From Mesodorylaimus sp. YZB2_4 (taxonomy: Eukaryota > Nematoda > Enoplea > Dorylaimida > Dorylaimidae), in contig JASANH010000871.1 of NCBI GenBank assembly GCA_030248295.1, forward strand, positions 53,196-117,195: a stretch of 64,000 nt of DNA, given 5' to 3'. Under the pieces are notes generated by a model that searched no databases, was not told the origin of the DNA, and was given only the letters and a program-made list of their open reading frames with translations. The translations under genes and the position numbers were made by a program. Position 1 is the first letter of the stretch. Every line of letters starts with the position of its first letter. Below, one piece after another: positions 1-14,500 of this stretch.

Positions 1-1468
<1,468 letters not shown>

Positions 1469-1776
1469 TTTCGCTCACGATTCAAAACAAAAATGAACGA
1501 ATTTTACAAATAAGCTAAACAAAATTCCAATCGAAACTATTGAAGTCCTGAGCATACTGTAACCGCAGTGCGCATGAGACTGCAATGATGCTCAGGTTAA
1601 AAACTCCTCACACTCGAAATGTATAAGGACAAGGCCGATTCAAACGGGACAGTGAAAAGTGAAAGCAAATTTACTGCAATTCAAATCGTAGATATCGTGA
1701 ATTTTGAATAATGATTGACAAGAATCAGAAAAGTTTAAAAATATGACGCCCATTTTACTAAAAAACGAAAAAATCC

Positions 1777-4700
1777 TCAGTATGTTTCGCTCATTTCATC
1801 AAATCCCACTGTATTTCCACTGCCCACATTGCTATCGCTGTCGTCTCTATCGTTTCCATTTTCGTCTCCCGATTCGTCAACCAAATCAACATTTTCGTCT
1901 TCGTTTTCACCATCGCTTTCCTAGAACCACAAAAAATTATAACTTCTACAGCAACTTACTCCAATTCGCAGATACCTGAGGTTCCTCAGTTCCCTCAGCC
2001 TCAGCTTCGTCGCGTCTGCTTTCATCGTTTCCATCCGTCGTTTCGGAACAAGCTTGCGAAGAAACTGATTCGCCCTGCAAATACAAATCGTCAACCCTGA
2101 CCCACTGTCAGACGCAAAATATGATCACGGCCGCACCTCCAAATTCTTATTTTTCAACAATCCGATAGTGAATCCTTCCGCGCAGTTGTTGACAGCCACC
2201 ATAGCTTTGACACGGTAAAGAAAAGATTCCGACACTCTTTTCCAAGGTGGTATGAATTTGACCAAAACCCGATCCTTATTGATCTAAATAAGCAATGACA
2301 GGAATTATTTACAGTCTGAAAAAGTTTTACCACAGTCCTCGATGCTCTCAGCTCATCCCACAACAAAGTCTTGACTAAAATATGAAATATAAAACCTGGC
2401 TATTCCAAAACTGACTGTCCCTCCACCGCCTCATCTTCCCGCCCTTTTTTTACACGTACCTTCGCATGTACAGTGATGTCGAATAATGCGCGTCTGGCGT
2501 GTTGAATAAGAGTCAATAAGTCCTTGACATTTTTTGGATAAACGTTTAAAAATGTTTTTTCTAAACTTGGAATAGCATCAGTTGTGAATAAGCGAATGGC
2601 AACACATCCGTGATGTAAGGCAGCAGCTAATATTTGACGCGGCGATGAAACCTAAAAATAGAATTTGATCGATGCCGTACTTTGCATTTGTAATGTACGT
2701 CTTACCTGCACAATTTTTAGGACCAGCCGCAAACATGTGCCAATCTTGACCCAATATTTCAACCAGTCCTGAAAATCAACCCAACATCAATTAAGCATAT
2801 TCGAATTTGATCAAAACTGAAAAAAAATTAAAAGAAAGCCTTGGGCAAGAATCGAACCCACTCTTTTCTAACTATACTACCGCGAAAAACACAAAGAGTC
2901 CCAGGGAGCTAGCTCAATCAATCAAATCAATGAAAATATAAATGAGACACGACTACTCACCTCCGCGCCCGCATCAGCAACACGAGGGCTGCACTTGGCC
3001 AGCGTAGTCAGCGAAATTAACAACGTTCGATACCACGTGGACAACGTACTCCTGTAAGCTTTAACTGAACTCCCAATCGACCACAACAATTAAACGAACA
3101 TACTTGGTAAGCGATTTGTATTCCAGCTCCGCGTGATCATTGTGTTTAGAAAATATGGCAATAACATCAATAAGACCTTCAAGTCTGTTCAGTTTGCCGA
3201 ATGATGATGGCGCGAATAATGAAAACCTACAGCAGAAAGCAGTCGAGACTTTGTTGTTTTGTTTTTGGTTGACCATTTTCTTCCCACAAAATTGATTGCG
3301 GCTGTTACAGGGTTCATACAAGGAGAGGGAAATGATTTTCCCTGGTTTTTTCAGGTTTTTTAGACAAAAATTTGATTTTTTTCCCCTGAATATGAATATA
3401 CATTGTCCCACGACCACTGAATTAATTTCAATTGAGTCACTCACTTGCATGATCAAAAGAAAAGGCGAATAAAAAAATTCGAACTTCAAAACACTGCCCC
3501 TCAGTTTTCCCTGATTTTGACTTGAAAATAATCGTTTTCCTTCACTTTCTCAGGCTTTCCAGGTATTTCTCAGATTCCCTGACTTTTCCAGCCTTGTGAG
3601 AACCCTCTGTTACGTAAGAAAGAACAAAATAAAAACACTCACTCCAAAAGAGTCGCCAAGGAGGTATTGACACCGCCCGATGTTTCACCATCTTCGAAAT
3701 TCCATTCTCGTCTGAGATATTTGTCCGCAATTTCAGCTGCAAACAGAAAGATGCAACATCGACTTTTCATACACTAGTCTGGCTGCACTTCTCACCGATT
3801 TCCTCTTCTTTGCTTTCCAATTCCTTCTCTTGAACCCGACACAATTTCACCAAAGACTTGGCACCGCGGAGTACAGAGGCCGCCACTTGCAACGAAGGTA
3901 TCGAGTCGGCGAATTGAAACAACATATCGAGTATTGGACTAGAACGAAATCTCCAAGTAAAGATTTATCCAGGGCTAAAGCTATAAGCCTTACCAGACGA
4001 GAGATGCCAAAGACGAGCTGTTATCATCTGCCACCTCGCCTCCAAAAGACCCCAATGCTTTACGCAACGCACTCATCGTCTCGTTTTCGTCAACCCTAAT
4101 AATAAAATATTCTCTCGTATTCGCAGACCAAACCATGGGACCACACATAACCAGTCTTATACTGGGAGGAAATCGATCTCTAACTCAAATGCGCACCTAC
4201 ACCCGCCACCTCCTGAGATCATGACTGAGATGCTTCTGACCCCCCCCCCCCACCAGACACGAGACACCGCGGCCATTGCCATCGCACAGACTGAAGATAC
4301 AAGGTCCTCACCAGGTCAAATAATCCGTGATGCACTGGATGCATAAATCCACACACTTCTCGATCGTCTGCGCTTCGCGATCGCGAGCTGCCAAAGAATC
4401 GACGATACCATCATTTTCATCTGCGGCTTCCTAAACAAAACACATTTTACTCGAACACTCTTCTTAACCCTTTACTGTTCTCTTACCTTGAAATATGTCA
4501 GGCACGCTATCAAATGCTTCCAAATGTGAGGCATGACATCAATCAATTGTTTTTTCAATCCTTCGAGATCCAGTAATCGCAAAGTGGACGTTTTGTCCAA
4601 TCTTCTCGTCTAAAAAACAAATAATCTATAGTTTATTCAAAATATAACAGCTAGTCGGCGGTAAAGCATGACTTACGTTAAAATTGATACTACGATTCTT

Positions 4701-7700
4701 CAAAGACGATGCTGAGAGTTTCCGCAATTTCTCGACCAAATTTGCCAAAATGAATTCCAATGTCGAATATGTTAGAGAATCATCCTAAAAAGTGCGAATT
4801 CCATTTTTTCAATTTTCCCCACATCATCCATACCATACCCCCTCTGATTTGACTTCGCATCGCAGAATATAAAAAACGGATGGGTCCAGATCTCTGAAAA
4901 GCTCTCCGTTATAAAAGAAGTCTTCTATTCTTTGCCCCAAAACTATATTTTGAGTAAACAACTGTACCTCCAATAATTTTCCGATCCACACGCATTCGAC
5001 CTGGTCGATTTTTCTTTTCGAACAAACACAGCACCATCTTTGCAGACCATTGACTAAAATTAAAGAGGACTGAGATTTTTCAGGAGGCGAAACCGTCAGT
5101 TGCTTGCTTACTTGATTGACAGCTGCCGAAGATACGACCTGAGTGATCAAGTCAGTGCACGTTGTATGCTGCGTTGCTTGATCAGCTTTCGTCTCTTTCC
5201 TTGCCCTAAAAACTAATTTAATCAGACAACTGGGGACAACCCGCCTGAAAACCCCGGACCCGTCCAGAGTGCTCGCGGTCTACCCTCTGACACAATCAGC
5301 AGGTTGGTACACAAACAAGATATAGACCCACTTGGCGCATGTTTCAAGCACAGCTACCGGAGACGTATTCGAGCAAACATGATACTTACTTCTTCAGTTT
5401 TTTTGTTCCCGCTACTTTCGTCGGAGCTTTTCGCACCATTTTAGAATTAGAAGCATGAGGAGTGCTTTCACAATTGGCAACCGTAAACGTTGGCACAGCT
5501 AAAACCAAAACTGTAAACCTATGATCTGGGTATTGAACAATCAGCGGCTGTGACTCACCTCTCACGCAATTTTCAAACTCTTTCCGGCAATTTATTAAAT
5601 CGTTTAAACGGCTGAATATACTTGCATAGGTTTCGTCCGTGCTTTCGATACGTGATAGACCATTCACTAACTAAAAAAGCTCGCACTTGGACTGCTTCAC
5701 CGACGGCAGTCTCATGGTATCCTAGGCCCCCCCCCGGCTGGCAAACGCATCTTGCTTACTTCAATCACAGTATTTCCGCCTTGCAATAATTCCATACACG
5801 TCGATTCTTGTTCCAATCGCGGCATACTTTCGATTTTCGACCAATTCGACCGTTTCCGGAAAATGATGGGTCCATCTGCAAATAATTCACGCCTCTTCAG
5901 ATCACAGGCCGTGCAGAAAGGAAGATTCCAAATGGTAAGGACCGGCCCGCCAACAATGGTAGGACATAAGCTTTGCAGGTATGGCCTAGCAACACGTTCA
6001 GATAAAATCATAACTTACTCAGTAGCAAATCAATTTCGCCAAAACTTCCATTCAGTCGCCAGTGGCACGTAAGTAATAATCGAATGAGTGACGGCAATAT
6101 CTCTGCGCAGGTTCTACAGACGACAAATATTAAAAAAAAGTTGACAAAGAAACTATTCTTACTCTGGCTTAGCCACATTCCTTTCGTTCTGATCACAGGT
6201 CAGTATTTTGAATGATAAAACAGGATTCGTCGAGTTTTTGGGCGCACCCAAAAGAGCTCCATCAGCGGCGAGACGTTTCCTCAAAATTAAAGTCGTTGTT
6301 ATCAGAACAAGCTCTTAATCATGAATACATACCACATTTTCCCATCCATTCGATCATCAATGAAGTTGTTTTGCAAAATCTGCTCCAGACTATTTTTTAG
6401 TTCATTCTAAAACAACGCCAAAAAGCGACCTTCTAAAACATAAGAGCCCGATAGCCGTGCACTTACCAAAAGCTTATCCTCCTTTATAGCACCGTCTTGA
6501 ATTGCAGCTGACAGTTCGTCATAAAATAGGATACGCAATGCTACATTTCCCAACGAGCCTTTTTCAGCTGCTTTGTACAACGCTAAAGCTTGATTCTGCA
6601 TTTCACTAAAACAAAATCGTTTTTTCCGTTGACTTCAAAACCCCCCCAAAATAAAGCCAGTACCTTTGCGTAACCACGTGCCGATACAGCGTCAGAGCAG
6701 CTAGAATTCCAATTGCCCGTCCTCGTAGTGTATTATGATTCATATTCTTCTGCACGAAAATGTGCAAATCATTCTTAAAAAATAAGGCATTTACTACTTT
6801 TGCTTTTGCATACTTCTGACGACATACAAGTGAAGCAAGAGGTCCGTCGTCGGCCATTGCAGCGACTCGTCCAAAAAATGAAAATATCCTTCGGATTTGG
6901 TACAACTTTAGAGATGTTAATGTATCCAACAAGCCCTGAAAAATGGTTACTCAAAGAGTGTTTTTTGTACTTTCCATCAGCTTACTTGTAAAATTCCTTC
7001 AAATTCGATAATTTCTTTCGAGCTTGACAAATAATCCAACGTCTCCATAGCTAAATTTGATAATTCTTCGTTGCCACTGTCGACATGGTCCACCAAAGCC
7101 GAAACTACCTGCTAAATATAACTTACGAGTGAATGATAGGCAACCCAGAATCGACCGATCCAGGGGGTGGATCGGTTCCCAATCCAATCCAACTGCTGGA
7201 TCGGCAACTAATATTTTTCGCGCTTTACCTGTTAGAGAATGATAAAATGTGGCATACTATGATGAGAAAGTCCCGTTTTTTCTCTCAAATTAGCATTTAA
7301 TCTTACTTTAGGCGTCGGCTAGCTCCCTGGTCTTTGGAGTGGTCTGATCGAGAGTTACAGCGAAGAAACAGGGCAGGTTGGGGAGAATTCAGTCCCAAAG
7401 ACGTCATCCCAGCCAATCTTGTATTTTATGAAGTGGATCGGCCGGATCGGATCGGCCGATTCTGGTAGGCAACTGACCATAACACTGTCATACCTGTTTC
7501 CGAGTTTTGTCTAATGTGAGAAACAACCGGCGATAGATATTAGCCCCGAAATTTGCCAAGCGTCTCTCCGACGATCGAATCAAATAATCAGCAATGCCAT
7601 TCATACTTTCAAACAAAATGTTCATCATCTGGAACGATCGCAACAAATTTGAGGCAAAATTTCAAGATAATATATTTAAAAAAACGTACCCTGGGATAAA

Positions 7701-9770
7701 GAAAACATTGGTCTAACAATTCTTGCACCCAGCATTTATTTCGTAGCTTCTGCTGCACCAATGCACAAACGGGTCGACTTCGTTTGAGCTCATACAAAAT
7801 CAATGTGATCAAAACATCGAGCAACTAAAAGTGATGATAAAATTTTCAGTCTCACTCAAGAGAAAGATCACTTACCTTATCTTTGTCTTCTTTATTGCAA
7901 CAGTTCTTTTCGACATGTAGCGCCGAGTCGCTCAAAACTTTGCTTGTTCTGAAAGCGTCGTCCAAAACGATCGCTATCCGAGTAGCCATAGATTTTTCAT
8001 CTTGGCATTGAACCGATTGCCTTCGATTCGCGTCGTCCTCGAAATATTTCGCGAAATCCAAGTTTCGAAGGTCATAAAACATCTAAAATTCAATCTAGGT
8101 GTTCTAAATTGCAAACATTACCATTACCCAATTCAAACCTGCTCCGCAGCAGCCGCAGCTTCCGCCGTTTGTAGCAAAAATTTGAACGCCGCTACTTTTT
8201 CGTCAGGCCCATAAGTGTCAAATAAATCGATAATTTGATTTCGGAACTAATAAAAAGAAACGAGTAAAATTGAGGTTGCTGACACAAGGGAAATATGGCA
8301 ACACTTACTGCGCGCAAAGTATTCGCCGATAACGAGAGACCGCCAATAGATTCGAGAGCTGGGCTCAATAACGCCTCGCATTCTTCCGATATTTTCCTGT
8401 AATATACAGCAGATACAGTGAACGATGAGAGGCCCATGATGTAGCCTAACATACAGCAAATACATTAAAAAAAGGCCCATGACGAGGCGCGGCTTCGAAT
8501 CCCGTTTAAGGCTCAAGTTTTTCATAACTATTTTGTGCTAATATACGTACCGTATTTAGACACAATACGAAAGCTATAAGCATGCAATACCTTACCATAG
8601 TTTTGGAGCAACATTTTCCGCTTGCAATTTATTGTCTATCAAATGTGGCATGCACGACAGAATGTCTGCTTTCAAGGAATCCGAACAAAGCGGTATAATG
8701 TCCAGGAAATGATTGCAAATTTCCTGCAAGAACGGAAGATTTAGTCCCCAGACAAACCCGTGAAGACTCGAAAAGGTCAGTGAGAATAAGGGCAATTATA
8801 CTTCTCCATCAGTGACGTTTTCCAAATGACGAAATTGGTCAATAATAAGCTTCGGCAAATCGTCAAGTTTCAACTTTGTGCTTTCTTGACTCGTACAATT
8901 CCTTTCAAACATACAAAAATATAAATTAGACTCTTGCACAATTTCAAACAACTTACTTAGTTCCAATAAAAGAAGCTAGCTTCCTTAAAATAGCTTCTGC
9001 CACTCGCACCTGCAATGGACCAACTTTTAGTAGGAGCCTAATTATACTTTCGTCAGGCACGGGCGGTGGTTCGCTAAAAACAAGCATGAACACGTTGTAA
9101 ACTAAAGCGTACGAGGAAACGGCCACCCTCAAAGAAACATACCTGTCAGTAGAATCAGATTCCATGCACAAGGAGGCAGGCATTGCGGCCATTTGTAATC
9201 TTAGTGGGGTACGAATATAGCGTTCAAATCCGCTGATAAAAATATCCACGAACTGAAAAAGACGGAATGAATATTTTGTTTATAGGCTTTCAGGAAAATA
9301 AGTAATCACCGATTGTTTGTCGTCTGCGTCATCGTATACGTCAACGAGTGCTTTAATCACTTTGGCCGGATCTTGAGCTAAAACAGAAACTGACGAGTGA
9401 CGAAACTTAAATAAAAGAATGGAAGCAAATCCCGATTACCCAATTCCGATGAAATCTCTCGTGAGTTGCTCAATCGTACGCCACATTCTGACATTACTTT
9501 TCCAAATCGCGTTCCCTCGTCGTACCATTGATTGGAGGGATCTTGTGATTGAACAGGAGTTTGCGAATAAGGAACAATCGGTGCTTGGCTGGCTGGAATT
9601 TGCGTTGGTCGATTCTGTGATAAGTTCGGCTGAACAGTTTGACGAGCCACTAAAAAGACGAAAACGAGGTATGAACATGCATTTAGAGGGTTGAACCTTG
9701 TGAGTCCGTCTTGTGAACATTTCCACTTTCTGCAGATTCTAGCTTCTTATCACCTTGCACCAAACTTACT
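1777..9770 (-). CDS. FANCD2: Fanconi anemia group D2 protein homolog (FANCD2)
   Basis: FANCD2 is the monoubiquitinated clamp subunit (with FANCI) of the Fanconi interstrand-crosslink repair pathway. It is an alpha-solenoid nuclear protein. Many short exons read through in order. Near the N-terminus is VIKALVDVYDDADDKQS, then a segment matching the human region with SLIKLLLG (here SIIRLLLK). A middle exon at 6461-6600 ends in AIQDGAIKEDKLL. The next exon starts at 6406 with NELKNSLEQILQNNF, whose lysine (codon 6395-6397) aligns with the ubiquitin-acceptor K561 of the human protein. Near the end are GELFRDLDPSVFYILRC and RVKAMVAVNNCAEG, then an Asp/Glu-rich tail ending at the TGA at 1777-1779. 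The start is uncertain. The exon beginning at 9651 continues from an exon ending at 9770. That junction can itself create an ATG (A|TG, then ARQTVQ), or translation may begin slightly upstream (MMPWLIF...). SRP54 lies 308 bases downstream on the same strand. Confidence 0.93.
7145..7465. mobile_element. Short hAT-type non-autonomous element in a FANCD2 intron
   Basis: The 321-base unit begins CCAGAATCGACCGATCC. Its other end read on the opposite strand is CCAGAATCGGCCGATCC, so 16 of 17 terminal bases are inverted repeats. It is flanked on both sides by the identical 8-base direct repeat taggcaac (7137-7144 and 7466-7473), the target duplication length of the hAT superfamily. Subterminal GGATCGG motifs recur near both ends. 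There is no long ORF, so it is a MITE moved by a transposase elsewhere. It lies wholly within an intron between FANCD2 exons. Confidence 0.85.
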
Positions 9771-11500
9771 CTTTGTAATTAGAGATCTTTTGTTTATAAC
9801 TACAACCCATGGCCAAAAAATCAGCCACGGCATCATAGCTATCCGTAAATAAAGAACCTTCTTGCAATAAACAAGCAGATGTAGCGTTTCATCAGATTCA
9901 TTTTTTGGATGCAAAAGCAGGTTAGCGGTTTCTGCTCCTGTATATGCTAGGGACAGCAACAAATTTTTGCCTAAATTTTACGATGTATTAGCCTAAAGCT
10001 AGGTTAGGACTAAACAGACTTAGCGGCGTTTTTGCCGTTTGGCCCCCAGGCGAAGGCTAGTATAAGGCTGGCCGGAGCCTAATATCAGCCTAAGGTTAAT
10101 TCTTACACCAGACTAAGCCTAAGCGTAAGCCTAGTATCAGTCTAAGCCCAAGTCATATGCCATCCTAAGCCTAAGCCTAATACCAGCCTAAGCTAAACCA
10201 TGTTGGGGACCAAACAGCAAAAGTGCCGACCTATGATAAAAGACGCAATGTTCAAGTTTTATTCGTAGCCAAACGCATAAGCGCACTTAGGGCTGCAAAA
10301 CAAGAATCGTGATTCCGATATGCACGGTAGACATGTACGTACAGAACTGAATCTAGTGCTAGAAGTTTATCAAAAAACAGATCAGAAGCTTACAAGACGA
10401 CGATTTCTTTAAAATCGGCATTTTTGCGCACTGCGAAAATTGTCCGTCGCTAATTTTTTATTTTTAACTTCAAAGAAAACTTCAATATTTTGGGTTCAAT
10501 CCCTCAATTCAATTCACTACTCGATGAAATCCCTCCGTCCATCCGCCCTTTCGCGCGCTTTTTCGATTTCCGCCAACCCAAGAGGGGCTACCGTGCGTTG
10601 TCATAAGCAGCACGCACATGCGGTTTGGCGGTAAATTTGAATTTTGCCGTTCGTTTTCGAGTCATATTTTATCAGTAGCATTGTGTAATGTACTCTCACA
10701 GATTCATGCGTAAGTAACCATCGACAAACGCTTTCGGTTCTGACTTCCTACTTTGCACACAGTGTGGACCTAGTGAGTCATAATGTGATGGGCGAGTGAG
10801 CGAGTAAACACAGGTACAGGAAACAATTTTCTCAGTATCCATTCTATGAGTCCGTCTTGTGAACATGTTGAAAATGGGCAAATAAATTTGCCTATTTATG
10901 CTGGCATTGGCGTCCACTTGACTGGCCAACAAAAATGCCATCGAAACGAGCCATCATCGGGGGGGGGGGGGGGGGGGGGCCAGGGTTCGTTCAACTTTCG
11001 CCGCCCGCCCTCCGCTCGCACACTTACACCCATAAATGGTATGCGCGATAGGCATGCCAGTGAAGCCGTGTGGAGTTGTGGTATGACCGGAGACTGGTGG
11101 TCGGTTCCCAGAGTAGCGTCTGGCTTCTTGGCACTGGCCACCTCTCGCATGAGTGATCATTAATTACTTTGCTTATGTCTGGTTATTTACGGGCTTGGCT
11201 CTGAGGGGGCCGTTAACCTTGAATCGCGTTCTACCTTGTCCGCGGTACATCTACCTAGGAGCTGTGAGTCAAGGTCTTTCCGCCGACGACCAGCCGTACA
11301 TGGCACGGGCTCAGTGTGTTCGTCTCCCTTCGCCGCCTCTCCTTCATTTCGATTTTTCTCTTCATATCATCAACAAGAGTGGATTGTTGACAAACGGGCC
11401 AGGCACGCCTCGGTCACCTATTAGCTACCCCTGCTAGCACGTACGAGTCACTCCGTGCTCGAATTGTATTTTAGCCCCCTACACGCTTGAGACGACGGCC
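9771..11500. other. Divergent intergenic region between FANCD2 and the PAN/ZP gene
   Basis: FANCD2 leaves to the left and the PAN/ZP gene to the right, so this stretch should hold both promoters. No convincing exon was found apart from possible 5' sequence of FANCD2 just above 9770. It contains the inverted-repeat unit at 10022-10230, a run of about 19 G at 10960-10979, and one copy of a 20-base word (tgagtccgtcttgtgaacat at 10847) that also occurs at 9700 inside the FANCD2 5' intron. I see no clear TATA box. Confidence 0.5.
10022..10230. repeat. MITE-like inverted-repeat unit filled with degenerate CCTAAG hexamers
   Basis: The left end reads cggcgtttttgccgtttgg, and the right end on the opposite strand reads CGGCACTTTTGCTGTTTGG, both followed by (C/T)CCCCA. 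These are imperfect inverted repeats of about 25 bases. Between them the hexamer gcctaa or cctaag recurs many times. The stretch cctaagcctaagcctaat at about 10163-10180 is nearly three perfect tandem copies, equivalent to TTAGGC on the other strand. Similar hexamers continue to the left, around 9990-10015. No target duplication was recognised, so its class is unresolved. Confidence 0.55.
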
Positions 11501-14500
11501 ATGGGTCTTCTTGGATTGTTCCTGTTTGTTGTGTCTTTGATTCAAGTCGGTAAGTTGCCAGATTCGGCGGGGGACGACCTTGACTCGAGCAGATAGCCGT
11601 ATGTCAGTCGCTGGTGCACACGATTCAATGGGTCCATGGCCGTAGTTTAGGGTCAGGTCCTCTGATGCCTTTGGTCCTCCTCCTTTGTTCGCTGAAGCCC
11701 TGTCTGGCATGGTCTCTCATATCATACTGATCTTATGCGATGGGGATACGGTAGGTAATCACTGCCATTGTGATAAAAGCGCCCCCACACTGTCCGCAGA
11801 AGATGACAGCAAGGGCTGTCAGACCGCCTCTCGCATGCGCATTGTCATACATGCGGCTTGAGAGACCCTGTCTCATTGTGTGTGCCATGGGTAAAGGTGC
11901 CCCCACTTACCACCACTTGCTGTCCATTTGGAGTCAACCACCGTCCACTGTCCACTTGTCACCATGACCTGTTCTGCCAGTGAGACCCCCTTCGTCTCTC
12001 GACGAACCCGACATGCTCTTTTCAGCATCGCAAGACAACGAATGTTCTCCAATTTACGTTCGATGGCCTCGTGTCCGCCTAAATTTGACATCTCGCGTAA
12101 CGGGCCCGTACACTTTGGAGGAATGCGCGGCAGCGTGTGCCAAGGATGAACACCCGGGTCGTCCGGGTTATCCCCTACAGTGTTCTGGTTTCAATCACAA
12201 GCACGGATCGAACAACCTGGCTAACGACTGCCAGTTGTTCCAGAAGGATCAGATATCGAATCTGGATGGCAATGTGGAATACGACGATCGATATTCCTTC
12301 TATTGGAAGTACTGCGTTAAAGGTAGGAGAGACCTTGGCGGGCGGCAGTGCCTATTGTCAACTGTGTGTAGTAGGTACTCAGTATTACTGAGGCTCGGCC
12401 CCAGCTGTGCTCCCTGCAAGCCCCTACCTGATGCATCATGTTCATGTGACTCACTGCTGGATGTTCAAGTTCACTTTTTGTCACTCGGCCAAGTTTAGGG
12501 TGATCTCGGGCATGCGTGCTCGTTAGAGCATAGCGATGTCAATGAACTACAACCCCCGCACCTGTAACGGTACAATGGATAACACCCGGGGTGGAATAGA
12601 TGTCACGCATTTATTGGAGCTCGCCTCGATTGCTCATATTGGTTCCAGACATAGTGGCACTGCCTGTCTCCTCCAAAACTTTGCCTATCGTGCCACCCAA
12701 GACCCCGGCTCCCCACCTGCTCCCAAGCGGGTTATTTGGCAAAATGGGCTTATCAAAGCGGGGGCTAATTGGAAAAGTGATGCTTACTTGCTCATACGAC
12801 CATAACTCTTCTGGGCTTTCCCAGAACGGTGTCATGCTTGCTGCTGTGAAGAAAACATGCACGAAATAGGACTGGTGGGGACCTGCTGCGAGGTCAGAAC
12901 AGAAAGTCTAGCAGAAGTTGTGTAGCCCTGGCGCACCTATTGACTGTATGAAGAATATCCACCATTTTTATGTTTTGTCGTTGTCTATGGTTCGATAGCC
13001 CATGGGAGAAGACACCGCGGGGAGCGATGGTCTCCAAAATCCTCAAGGAAGGCTTCCTAGTCGTAGGACCAGAAACATCGCCCTGAGGGGTATCTGCCTC
13101 ACTTGGAGATGTGTATCGAGCGCCCAACGAAGGCAACTGGATGTCCACAGGCCAAACGCACCTATTGCGGGCGTGATCTCGGGGTCATGATAGCAAACAT
13201 TAGTTGGGCGGCCCCATACACTTGCCACTAGCATATCATGCCAGCTAATCATTCGACAAAGCAGAGGCAAGAAGGCGCTGATCTCTGTGTGACACAAAGC
13301 TGGCGGAAGGCTGGCTTTCAGGCGCTCTGTGACACAGAGCTGGCAGGAAGCGTGACAGTCAGTTTTTTAGCCAAAGAACCCTGCAAATCGGCTTTCCAGT
13401 ACGATTTCCACATCGATCGATACATGGATTACAGCGAATCGAAAAGACGAGTTCTCACATTCCAAGTTGAGGATTGTCTGGACCAATGCCTGGAAGAGAA
13501 ATCCTTCGAGTGTCGTTCCGTCTCCTTCAATCGCACAGCTGGCTATTGCTATCTCAGTGCCGAAAGTCGTCTCAGCAAGCCCAGTTCAGTCCGAGTCAAT
13601 AGCAATCCTAATTATAGGATCGATTATTACGAGAACAAGTGTCACAATGGTGAGTTTAAAGCTGCAGTGTAAAGCGGGATATTGAATGGGGATGTTGCAG
13701 ATTGTTTCACATTCCATCACGAATGCCAACAGACTGGTGTCCTGGTCATGGTCGAGTCCAAGTTCCCTTACACGGGGGCCATGTATGGACTCTACGACTT
13801 CTTTTCCTGCCGCGTGGAACCGAAAGAGGAGACCAAATTCCAGTACTTTTTTCCATTCTCTGCAATTTCTAAGAACTGTTCGGACAGTATGTCCATCCGA
13901 GTAAGGAGGTGACTGGTCAGATGGCGGGGTGTGACAGTGAGGGCACAATTTCAGGATAGTGAATACGTGCTGGAGGTGGTGCTGTCGACCGATAATGTCA
14001 TACCACTGTATTTCTTGACCGACGAGGTATGTGTCTATCATACTCGCCCAGTCCAGCATGCAGAGCGGGGAGAGGTCATACGCTACCCAGTGTGTGTGTG
14101 TGTGTATGGCACCTTCTGGTCCATCCTACCCTTCCAATTTCAGGATCTAATCTACAAAGCCAAATGCCCCACAGACGGCAAAGTGCACTACTCGGCGAGT
14201 ACTATCGGGGCTCAAGTGGAATTGATACCACCCTTCTCCAAAGCCGAAGCTGTCAGTGAGATTGCCCTGGATGTTACTTCGACGACTGGGTAAGTGTCTG
14301 ATGCGCAGACTCCAAAAACCACAAACTTCGCTCCCTTGCTTGCCTCGCATTATGTTGTAATTCTATTCTGTTTATTTAATTTTTATGCTATGCTTTTCAG
14401 TTCTGCTTTATCTTTTGCTTTGCCTTCTCCTAGCTCCTCTGCTTCTTCTTCTATCGCAAGCACCACCACGGAAACGGCACCTGATCTAGAAAATACCACC

